Of a stretch of DNA of 64,000 nucleotides, positions 55,640-64,000 are shown in pieces. The stretch comes from Hermatobates lingyangjiaoensis (Eukaryota > Arthropoda > Insecta > Hemiptera > Hermatobatidae): NCBI GenBank assembly GCA_026182355.1, contig JAPFBL010000223.1:1152501-1216500 (forward strand), read 5' to 3'. The notes under the pieces are model-generated. The model made no database searches. It was not told the DNA's origin and saw only the letters and a program-made list of their open reading frames with translations. The stretch's first letter is position 1; each line of letters starts with the position of its first letter. A program made the position numbers and the translations under genes.

Positions 55640-57385
55640 AATAACTAATATAGTCAATTGTAGAATAAACAAAATTGACAAAGCAGTTGTACAATTATGT
55701 TAAACAAATTAAACAGTTTACTTGACTATTATTATTACTTTTGTTTAAACATTCGATGCCTGGGATTCATAATAAACATATTTAAAATTGATTATTATCA
55801 GAAGTAGAAAAGCTACAAAGTCTTATATATCATTGATCCAAAGTTAATCTTAACTTAGCCTGTATTCCGTAAGATTCAATAATGTTTATTTTAGAAAAAA
55901 TGAACATGTCAATATTTTACAGAAACAATAGTGTTTTATGTATATACCTTGGATTCATTAGGAAAGATAGTGGCTTGTTTGTAAGGTTTCCCTGTGAGTA
56001 CTCAGCTCAGTGCAGCAGTACTGAAGTGCATAGACAGGGATCAAGTTAGATCGGCATTTACAAAGGAACCATTCATACTCCGTAAGTTGCATTCAAAACT
56101 TGGTATGATTGCTTAATGTGACTTCAACTGTATAAGATATAGAGTCAATGTGAAAGACGTAGGGTATCTCATTTTAGAAATTTTTGTAGTCTATACTTTT
56201 CTAGGAAGTAGGACATTACCTTATTATAAGAAAGAAGACATGATATATTTTTCGGTGTTACAGTTTTGGTCTGACTGTTGGTGGAGGAATTCTGATATGT
56301 CTAATTCATAACACGGGCCAACGACAAAAGAATTGTTGTCATGGTTCCCAAGGTGTTAGAGATTCCAAAAATGCTGTCACTTTTTCTCTATCAGGTTTAG
56401 TTTTTCTTCTATGGTATACCTCTCTCTGTACGAAGATGACAGCTACAATAAAGACTATCAAATCGAGAAAACAATATTTTTATTTAACTTTAAGACACAA
56501 TTTTATTAGTGATACCAAAATATTTGCCATACATATGCAAATAAGTATGCAATACATTTGGATCTCAACGAATATCCCCCGCAAATATAATAAAACACAT
56601 TTGGTTTGTTTAAGGAATGTCGCCTAGGAGAGGATGTAACCATGATTAATTATACTCCAAAAATCTGCAACGGAAGTAAAAACTTTAAAGTTTGTGATGT
56701 CATAGATCTATTTAACATAGATCACAATAACGACATGCAATTCTATTTATGATGCTAGTATGTATTTAGAAATATGCTAAACTTTAAGGTAAATAAAGGT
56801 ATTAAATAGGAAATATATCCATATTTTTGACCTGATGAGAAAAAATTAGTATGATTTTCGGAATCAGCAATCATATATTTATCTAAATCAGCTTAGTAAC
56901 TTTGAGCAACAAAAAATGTCTTGACCAGTGTAATCCATTCGACTTTAGGTTCTCCTGTCTTGAGTATTGTTGTTGTTATTTCTTTGTTTTGCATCAGAAA
57001 CCTTTTTCCGAAGCTGGCTTGTTGTATTCCATTCACGTTCTAGTTCTCCCCGGCTTGCCCTTCTGACATCATTGGGTCTTAAGGAAACATGACGCAGTAT
57101 TGGCAAAGCCGTCCGTCCGTCCCTAACGCTCTTGTCTCCATTTCATTACTTTGAATCTCAATATGATTCTGGCCTAACTTTCATGATTTATATTCTACTT
57201 TCATACAAGTAGTGTTATAAAGAATTGTTTTCATGGTACAATTTGTCCATGACAACATGGAAACCTTAAGACGTATACGTCTCAATGTGAATTGCATTAA
57301 GACGTATAAAGTTATTCTGGGTATACCATTCCCAGTATAAGTACTACTATACTTATCCTAGTATAGTAGCTATACCTGCTCCTAT
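55640..57385. other. Unassigned stretch
   Basis: No ORF of interest. At 57255-57420 there are small local duplications ('agacgtatac', 'ctatactaggata'). Confidence 0.45.
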
Positions 57386-57389
57386 ACTA

Positions 57390-57700
57390 GGATAACTAAT
57401 AGTACTCATTGACAATTAATTTTGGATAAATTCCAGTTTTGTTTCGATCATTTAAACAATTAAGTTTTGAAAGTTCATATAATGTTTCTTTTTTGTTTTT
57501 TCAAGTTATATTGTAATTAAATTTAACTAAAAAATTTTAAAATCTAAATAAATTCAGAATTTAAATCAATTTTTATAAATTTGAATTTATAAAATTGTGT
57601 TGGGGAATTTCAAAAATTATCTTTCCATACACACAAAAAAAAGAGATTCATAAGAAAACTAACGCGTTTCAAACACTTGGTGTTGTTTAGGTTTACATCT
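57390..57700 (+). mobile_element. Repeat copy 1 (possible PLE pseudo-LTR) with decayed hammerhead
   Basis: 57401-57560 is a direct repeat of 59096-59250 ('aattccagttttgtttcgat', 'caattaagtt', 'aaagttcatataatg', 'aaaattttaaaatctaaata'). It is followed by a reversed ACGCGT-type motif at 57661-57695 (GAAACGCGTT retained, CTGA box changed to CTAAACA). Confidence 0.6.
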
Positions 57701-57704
57701 AAAA

Positions 57705-58135
57705 AAAAATATACATTTATGTCAGCTTTAAGAACATCCGAGTGAATTATTTAAAACTAAATACAATGCATGAATGTTGAATGGCCGTATTAAGGTTTTT
57801 ACGAAGGGAATTAGTATGAAAAATGACTTAATTAACCCTGAACTTTAATAAATCATGACAATGTTCTGAAACATGGACCAAATTATAAGTAACAATGATT
57901 TCTAATTACCTGCACTGTTGAGATGTTGATCTACGGGAGTTGCTTAGGAAGGGTTGAGGCTGAAGGAGTGTTGGTAGGTTAAAAAGTGGTTCGGAGAAAT
58001 ATGGGAAATCTTGGCAGGTTTTTTGTTTATTTTTGTATTTTATTCTAGCATGTTCCACTGTGTATTACATCCTTTATCGTCAAATTTTACACAATACTTC
58101 TTTCATTAACACTACGAAATACTTATTTTACTTAT
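57705..58135. other. Unassigned stretch
   Basis: Possible 3' untranslated part of the LINE fragment that follows on the minus strand. Confidence 0.35.
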
Positions 58136-58142
58136 TCTACAT

Positions 58143-58855
58143 TCATTCATAATTCAACATTATAACTTTTTTTTCTAAAATGTCTATACTGTACAAAATT
58201 TTTACAAATTCTTTATAAAAACCTTTTTTAATTAATGAGGAAGGCCTAACGGGCCACTCCTCTCCACAAACCAAGACCTTACGTATGAGAGCCAGTCTTT
58301 GTGGTTCCCTCAAACAGCACTCATACATCATGTGTCTAGGAGATTGGAGTGTCTCTGTGTTACATGGGCATGATACGAGTAGACTAGGAGCTATTTTCAA
58401 CCTGCTCAAGTATTCTTTAAATGGCCCATGTCCTGTCATATATTGGCATATTTTATAGTTTATTTGGAAATGTTTCATGGATAATCTTTGTTTTATACTA
58501 GGAAAATATTCCTTTGTTAGAAGGCCTTTAGAGGATTCCTCCCAATTTGTTTCTCATCGTGCCACTGTTTGTCTAGCGAGACTTTCTTTGATGTAGGACG
58601 TGGGATATTTTTCGTAAATAAAGTCCAAGATGTTGTCCTGCCCCCCCCCCCCCCCACCCATAGCTCCAGCATCCGCTAACTCGTTCTCTATGTTTCCTAT
58701 GTGTGCTTTGACCTTTCGAAATATTATTGTTCTCCCCAATTTTTTAATTCTATAATGTATAATGTATTCTATAATCTTGGTATATTTACCTAACTGGACA
58801 TTGAAACATGGCTGTTTTGCATCAAGAATAATATCTTTCAAACTTGATCTTTAAT
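58143..58855 (-). pseudogene. LINE RNase H and C-terminal domain, fragment
   Basis: The minus strand reads KYTKIIEYIIHYRIKKLGRT then FRKVKAHIGNIENELADAGA, the end of an RNase H domain (consensus 'WVKAHVGIEGNERADELA'). A C/G homopolymer at 58642-58656 disrupts the following linker. The second frame reads QYMTGHGPFKEYLSRLKIAP, then SCPCNTETLQSPRHMMYECC, the Cys/His C-terminus common to Jockey, I and R1-type LINEs. Frame breaks near 58500-58550 separate the two. RT and endonuclease are missing. Confidence 0.85.
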
Positions 58856-58869
58856 TTAATCTTTTATAT

Positions 58870-59260
58870 TAAACTTTTTTTTTTGATATAGAGATATAAT
58901 TTTTGAAATTCCCCGACATGAGTAAATACCACACTATAACAGATTGCACAAGTAATGAATTTATAATATAGTTTTTTTTTCGCAGGATTAAATGATGAAT
59001 AGTCCCCGCTACGAGAATTATCAATTAAATGGATAATTTCAAATACTCTCCATTCAGAGGAATCTAATATACCTGCCCTAGCACAGCTAATAGCACTCAT
59101 CGACAATTAATTTCTGTTGATAAATTCCAGTTTTGTTTCGATCATTTAAACAATTAAGTTCTGAAAGTTCATATAATGTTTTCTTTTTGTTTTTTCAAAT
59201 TATACTGAAATTAAATTTAACTAGAAAATTTTAAAATCTAAATAAATTAATATTTTAGAA
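58870..59260 (+). mobile_element. Repeat copy 2 (possible PLE pseudo-LTR)
   Basis: 59096-59250 repeats 57401-57560 in the same direction. 58915-58950 contains 'gagtaaataccaca', a short motif that also occurs at 17995, 37211 and 60204. The two copies bracket the LINE fragment. Confidence 0.55.
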
Positions 59261-59316
59261 AACTGGAATGGCTGCGAATATGTGACTCAAATTTTATTTT
59301 GTATAGCCTGTAGTTA

Positions 59317-59896
59317 CAAGGGCGGTTTGATAAGTCCGTGACTTTTTGAATAAAACAACATTTTTTCGGCAAAGAAACATTTTATTTTTCTACATAGTCA
59401 CCTTTTAGCTCGATACATTTAGTTCAGGGTTTTTCTAATTTTTTTATTCCCTCCAAATCATAATCTCAAAATACGCGTTTGTTTCGGTAATGACTCAAAT
59501 TCAAAGTGGTTCATTCGACTCAAATCTCTTACCGCCCAGCCATTTCTTTAGGTTTGGAAACAGAAAATAGTCGCATGGGGCTAAATCAGGAGAATATGCT
59601 GGATGGGGTAGCAGTTCGTTCCTAATTCGTGGATTTTGGCCATCTTGACTAGACAAGTGTGCACACGTGCATTGTCTTGATGGAACAGCACTTTCTTCTG
59701 TGTCAAATGCAGACGTTTTAGCTTCAAATCAACGTCGAAACTGTTCAAAAGCTTTGAATATTATTCGCCACTGATCGTTTTACCTTTCTCGAGGTAATCG
59801 ATGTGAATGACACCACGTGCATCCCAAAAAACTGTGGCCATGACCTTGTTGGCTGACAGACTCTGACTTTCTTTGTTTAACATCTTCTCCGAAAGA
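59317..59896 (-). pseudogene. mariner-type transposase, 5'-truncated
   Basis: The right end 'caagggcggtttgataagtc' at 59317 is a mariner-type terminus beside a TA. The minus frame from 59896 reads ANKVMATVFWDARGVIHIDY, LEKGKTISGE, a premature stop, then LFHQDNARVHTC with the second catalytic Asp. After a frameshift: AYSPDLAPCDYFLFPNLKKW with the third catalytic Asp (D34D type). The C-terminus TKCIELKGDYVEK ends at 59382, with more breaks before it. The N-terminal DNA-binding half and the other terminus are missing; the break abuts a SINE piece. Confidence 0.93.
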
Positions 59897-59904
59897 CTAA
59901 CTGC

Positions 59905-59992
59905 TTAGTTTTACTCACCTCCCATGTGAATAAATCGAGGGCCAGGTTAGGATCGAACCCCCGACCTACTAGTTCAAAGGTCCGAAGCGTAA
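59905..59992 (-). mobile_element. SINE head fragment
   Basis: Reversed: B box 'gggggttcgatcctaacctg', 'ccctcgatttattcacatgg', 'gaggtgag'. Only the head-body junction remains, joined to the broken mariner. Confidence 0.75.
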
Positions 59993-59999
59993 ACTAAAG

Positions 60000-60310
60000 A
60001 AGCGTAAAGGTGAGAATCGTAACCAATGTCAAGTGAGAAAACATGTTTGTCTAACAAACACAAAAACAACAATAACAGTACAACTATCGCATTGGTATCC
60101 TTATTAAATATTTAATAACTTAAAATTTAATTTAATTTGTTGTTGTTGAATAAAACTTCATTTGTGTGGAAACTTTGTTTGTTTATTCATTTTACCTCAG
60201 AATGAGTAAATACCACACAATTGCGGATTGCACAACTAATGATTTATTAAATATTTGTATTATTATTAAAATAGAAATTATTAATATTATTTTGTTTATT
60301 GAAGAGTTAT
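60000..60310. other. Unassigned stretch
   Basis: Contains the dispersed motif 'gagtaaataccacacaa' at 60204. ORFs on both strands are AT-rich chance frames. Confidence 0.4.
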
Positions 60311-60314
60311 TTAA

Positions 60315-60650
60315 GTGTAAGGTTAGGTTAGCTATCGGTAGACGTTTTACGAAAGGACACGCATAGTCGAATATTGACTCTTTGTGATAACACAAAATCA
60401 ACATTCTATATTGAGAGTCCTAAATTTTGTCTAACTAAAGTGTATTTAGAGCAGGGATCTTTTACCTGACGTAGTACAGGCTTGGTACTGGCAGGTGAAC
60501 ATAAAGCTGCTCAGAGCTCAGAGAGCTGACATACTCAACTTTATTTACCTCCCGCGTGAATAATTCGATAAGCAGGGTGGGTATTGAACTCGGGATATAG
60601 TGACGGTCCTGAGGTGAGCACGTTGTCACAGGACTAATCTCGCCCCTAAG
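60315..60650 (-). mobile_element. tRNA-derived SINE, source of the adjoining satellite
   Basis: Reversed, the body and tail match the family ('ggactctcaatatagaatg', 'gatccctgctctaaatac', tail 'gctaacctaacc'). The head contains a degraded B box ('gagttcaatacccacc'). Its head end continues without a break into the 148-bp tandem array. Confidence 0.8.
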
Positions 60651-61876
60651 GATAAAGGTAAACAAACCTTTTAGTAATTCATACAACTTTATTTACCTCC
60701 CGCGTGAATAATTCGATAAGCAGGGTGGGTATTGAACTCGGGATATAGTGACGGTCCTGAGGTGAGTACGTTGTCACAGGACTAATCTCGCCCCTAAGGA
60801 TAAAGGTAAACAAACCTTTTAGTAATTCATACAACTTTATTTACCTCCCGCGTGAATAATTCGATAAGCAGGGTGGGTATTGAACTCCGGATATAGTGAC
60901 GGTCCTGAGGTGAGCGCGTTGTCACTGGACTAATCTCGCCCCTAAGGATAAAGGTAAACAAACCTTTTAGTACTTCATACAACTTTATTTACCTCCCGCG
61001 TGAATAATTCGATAAGCAGGGTGGGTATTGAACTCGGGATATAGTGACGGTCCTGAGGTGAGCACGTTGTCACAGGACTAATCTCGCCCCTAAGGATAAA
61101 GGTAAACAAACCTTTTAGTAATTCATACAACTTTATTTACCTCCCGCGTGAATAATTCGATAAGCAGGGTGGGTATTGAACTCGGGATATAGTGACGGTC
61201 CTGAGGTGAGTACGTTGTCACAGGACTAATCTCGCCCCTAAGGATAAAGGTAAACAAACCTTTTAGTAATTCATACAACTTTATTTACCTCCCGCGTGAA
61301 TAATTCGATAAGCAGGGTGGGTATTGAACTCCGGATATAGTGACGGTCCTGAGGTGAGCGCGTTGTCACTGGACTAATCTCGCCCCTAAGGATAAAGGTA
61401 AACAAACCTTTTAGTACTTCATACAACTTTATTTACCTCCCGCGTGAATAATTCGATAAGCAGGGTGGGTATTGAACTCTGGATATAGTGATGGTCCTGA
61501 GGTGAGCACGTTGTCACTGGACTAATCTCACCCCTAAGGATAAAGGTAAACAAACCTTTTAGTAATTCATACAACTTTATTTACCTCCCGCGTGAATAAT
61601 TCGATAAGCAGGGTGGGTATTGAACTCCGGATATAGTGATGGTCCTGAGGTGAGCACGTTGTCACTGGACTAATCTCACCCCTAAGGATAAAGGTAAACA
61701 AACCTTTTAGTACTTCATACAACTTTATTTACCTCCCGCGTGAATAATTCGATAAGCAGGGTGGGTATTGAACTCCGGATATAGTGATGGTCCTGAGGTG
61801 AGCACGTTGTCACTGGACTAATCTCACCCCTAAGGATAAAGGTAAACAAACCTTTTAGTACTTCATACAACTTTAT
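60536..61876. repeat. Satellite of nine 148-bp units derived from the SINE head
   Basis: 'c(g/a)cccctaaggataaagg' recurs at 60641, 60789, 60937, 61085, 61233, 61381, 61529, 61677 and 61825, an exact 148-bp period. Each unit is the SINE tRNA-like head plus ~50 bp of flank ('aaggtaaacaaaccttttag'). Variant sites show units 1-3 repeated as units 4-6 in the same order (ctcggg/gagcacg, ctcggg/gagtacg, ctccgg/gagcgcg), a 444-bp higher-order repeat. Units 7-9 share gatgg and ctcaccc instead. Confidence 0.95.
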
Positions 61877-61879
61877 TAC

Positions 61880-62560
61880 AAGCTGTATTCTTCAGATATT
61901 AATGTAGACATTCTCTGATGTAAACTTATTATTTAAATACATGACCCCCTAAAACATCATATTTTTTCCTGTTTCAACTTTGACTAATACTGCTGTAAAA
62001 CCTCTCTCATACTGGTAAGCCTAAATCAATCCCATTTATCTCTTCGTTATATATTTAAATGACTTTTCATTTATGAATAATCAACTTTTGAATTCAAATA
62101 AAAATATAATTTTAATCAATATTATAGGATTAGAATAGAAGTTGGTGCACCAGTATGAGGGGAATTAAGACCAGAATTAGTCAAAGTATTATAGGGTAAG
62201 GCTTAAAGGAAAAACGTTATTAAGTTATGCAGTGTTTGAGGAGGTCATGTAATTTGTATTAGAAGTTTATAGGCTGTGCTTGCCACAAAGTTTTTTGACA
62301 GACTAAAGTCTTTGTGTTTACCTTTATTCCTGAAATATCGAGTTTCTTAAGTTAAACAGTTCAGCCATTGCAAAGTTTATTAGATTTATTATTATTCAAA
62401 AGGTAATTTATATATAATTTGTGGCAGTTGTTACCATCATTATATATTTAGCATCTTTTTTTTTTAGTTTTATAAAATTTTCATTACACTTCTCTATAAC
62501 TGCAAAATTGATTATTTTTCAGTCTTATGATTTTAATTTTATTACTAATATTTTTGCTTT
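61880..62560. other. Unassigned AT-rich stretch
   Basis: Weak inverted similarity between 61980-62020 and 62140-62200 ('actttgactaat' against 'attagtcaaagt'). No gene. Confidence 0.4.
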
Positions 62561-62561
62561 T

Positions 62562-62850
62562 AGGAGCCGGGTTACCTCAGTGGTAACGTGCATGCCTTAG
62601 AACTGGTAGAACTTGTTGGATATCCATTCTGACCCTCGATTTATTCACGTGGTAGTTTAATACATCTGAGTACGTCGTCCCTTGAAAAGGACGTTAAACA
62701 CTCCCCAAACCTTGATGATGTCAAGTACTCGTTAAAGACCGCTACTAAAAATACATTTGAGTTAGTTAAAATGAAGAAGTCCCAATGTGGAGATTCAACA
62801 GGAGGTGCTATATTCCCTTGAGGAATACCGGCGGTGAGCCCATAGGCTAT
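62562..62850 (+). mobile_element. tRNA-derived SINE, degraded
   Basis: Head 'gccgggttacctcagtgg' (A box); the B box is damaged ('ttggatatccattc'). Then 'ccctcgatttattcacgtgg', 'gtcgtcccttgaaaaggacg', 'gtactcgttaaagaccgcta', 'acatttgagttag'. It has a different 3' end from the 47250 copy. Confidence 0.75.
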
Positions 62851-63116
62851 ACTCCCTGATGATGTGTCCAGGTGTTTGGCTAACTTATGATTCAGAAGGA
62901 GCTGGTGATTGTATTACTTTCTGTCTATGAAGATACTGTTAAATGACCTTGTTGCGTTACATATTGGTATATTTTATACCTCTAAACAAAATAAATAATC
63001 ATTCCTGCACTGCTTTTGTTGCAGATCATTACCTTCAACATATTATTACTTATAATTAAATTTTAGAGTAAAAAGTTAATGAAAAAGTCAGCATATATAG
63101 AAGTTTAATCATATAA

Positions 63117-63158
63117 ATAACGCGTTTCGAACACGTAGTGTTCTTCTTCAGGTATAAC
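63117..63158 (-). ncRNA. Hammerhead-like ribozyme motif (ACGCGT type)
   Basis: Minus strand: CTGAAGA (63145-63151), extra A, a perfect six-pair stem II GAACAC with GTGTTC around TAC, GAAA, self-complementary ACGCGT, U. The core is intact; stem I is weak (mismatch at the first position). Confidence 0.65.
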
Positions 63159-63918
63159 TAAAAAAACAATGGCATCAAAGAGTTATCTCTATTATAAAAT
63201 TAATGGTACAAAATGAAATAAAGAAACAGAGTACATGCCTAAGTGTCTGTGCCTATGGTGCAACTAACTAGGAGGGAAGTAGTGTTGGTGGGGGTATGGT
63301 GTGTACATCTGTTTCGTATTGTATTGTTGTATAGTTAATATATTTTTTCTTGTGGCAAAGGGAGTCGGTGGTAAAATGCTTTATGCACCCCAATTGAGTG
63401 CGCTCGGATTCACCCTCAGATTGGGAGTGTCGGACTCCTGGCAAGCCAGTTTACTGACTAAAACACCACCTGTCTCCAAACCTCGCTGCCCCTTTATTGT
63501 GTGCTGGAGACTTAGATGGTGGGGCGCACATTACCCAGAAGGGTCGGTTGAGTGTCAGTTTGGATGACCTACCACAAGTGGTGCTGCACAAGGCTACCAT
63601 CTAGACACCCTGTTGGAAAACCTTTTAAACTCGCAAGCGAGAGGCTACCATCCCGTATAGCCCAGAAGGGTCCAAACTGGGCTAACGCCCGTTCAAGAAA
63701 ACCTACCCGGCTAAACTATAATAAGACAGCCGTTCGCTGGGCTACTGGACCACGCTTGGGACGGTCTGCCCTGTACTGTTAGCTTGGCTGCGCAGCAAAC
63801 ACAATTACCACCTCTGCGACGGAGACGCCAGAACTAGGTACATCCACCACCAACCTTTCGGATAAAAAGCTACCCAGGTTAGAGGTGTACATCTATTTCG
63901 TATTGTATTATTGTATAG

Positions 63919-63965
63919 TTATACCTAAAGAAGAACACTACATGTTCGAAACGCGTTCTTTATAT
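63919..63965 (+). ncRNA. Hammerhead-like motif (ACGCGT type), G5 changed
   Basis: CTAAAGA (63925-63931), extra A, GAACA with TGTTC, GAAA, ACGCGT, U. The G5-to-A change should inactivate it. Mirror of 63117-63158. Confidence 0.55.
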
Positions 63966-64000
63966 GATTAAACTTCTGTATGTGGAAATTAGTTCATTAA

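Larger units (their letters stand above)
63087..63985. mobile_element. GC-rich non-autonomous element with inverted hammerhead termini
   Basis: The ends are ~65-bp inverted repeats ('agaagtttaatcatataaa' at 63101, 'tttatatgattaaacttc' at 63959), each with an ACGCGT-type hammerhead motif. Inside, 'gtgtacatctgtttcgtatt' at 63300 and 'gtgtacatctatttcgtatt' at 63885 form a direct repeat. The 63365-63880 interior is much richer in G and C than the window. It repeats 'cagaagggtc' and 'ggctaccatc' and has no recognisable protein. It resembles a retrozyme- or PLE-like satellite with captured DNA. Confidence 0.7.

Overview
The window looks like intergenic or intronic DNA from an invertebrate animal. 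It is very AT-rich, full of (TA)n microsatellites, and I find no convincing host gene. Every protein-like segment I recognise belongs to a transposable element: Penelope-like elements (PLEs) with GIY-YIG endonuclease, Jockey-type and RNase H-bearing LINEs, a Gypsy scrap, a mariner, hAT-type elements and a tRNA-derived SINE family. Some SINE copies end in short TTAGG-like tails. This would fit an arthropod, but the species is a guess.

The dominant theme is a large family of hammerhead-ribozyme-like sequences, more than fifty copies on both strands. Many are paired head-to-head in long palindromes bounded by (TA)n. Very divergent copies share one architecture: a CUGANGA-like box, exactly one extra base, a covarying stem II, GAAA, a short self-complementary stem III, then a stem I strand that pairs back. 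Coding fragments next to several copies give the PLE N-terminus (ending in LLPKYTNIYI), so most of these palindromes are PLE ends.

Layout. 0-3.1 kb: perfect palindrome, AT-rich repeats, a hammerhead hairpin pair. 3.6-4.85 kb: nine 137-bp tandem repeats. 5.1-7.8 kb: PLE-end palindromes. 8.9-9.9 kb: two SINEs. 11.3-11.9 kb: Jockey RT fragment. 12.4-12.7 kb: GATATC minisatellite. 14.3-15.5 kb: hammerhead units. 16.4 kb: long (TG)n. 17.4-18 kb: PLE RT pseudogene. 18.2-21.1 kb: a block bounded by ~200-bp inverted repeats and holding hammerhead palindromes and a Jockey scrap. 21.7-26.6 kb: more palindromes, a 593-bp hAT-type element with 8-bp target duplications, a SINE. 29.4-30.56 kb: 29 copies of a 40-bp repeat. 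31.2-33.7 kb: PLE remnants. 35-35.9 kb: three SINEs in a row. 37.6-38.6 kb: polypyrimidine minisatellite and Gypsy RNase H scrap. 39.3-42.3 kb: unclassified inverted-terminus elements. 42.6-43.1 kb: three same-strand hammerhead units. 45-46.6 kb: palindromes. 47.25 kb: best SINE copy. 48.6-51.5 kb: nearly complete PLE nested inside an older hammerhead element. 53-55.5 kb: SINE, 54-bp repeats, large hammerhead palindrome. 57.4-59.9 kb: direct repeats around a LINE fragment, then a mariner pseudogene. 60.3-61.9 kb: a satellite made from a SINE piece, with higher-order structure. 63.1-63.97 kb: a GC-rich element with inverted hammerhead termini.

The pieces read as a nested record of PLE and other transposon activity. 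None of the RT or transposase genes seen here looks intact.
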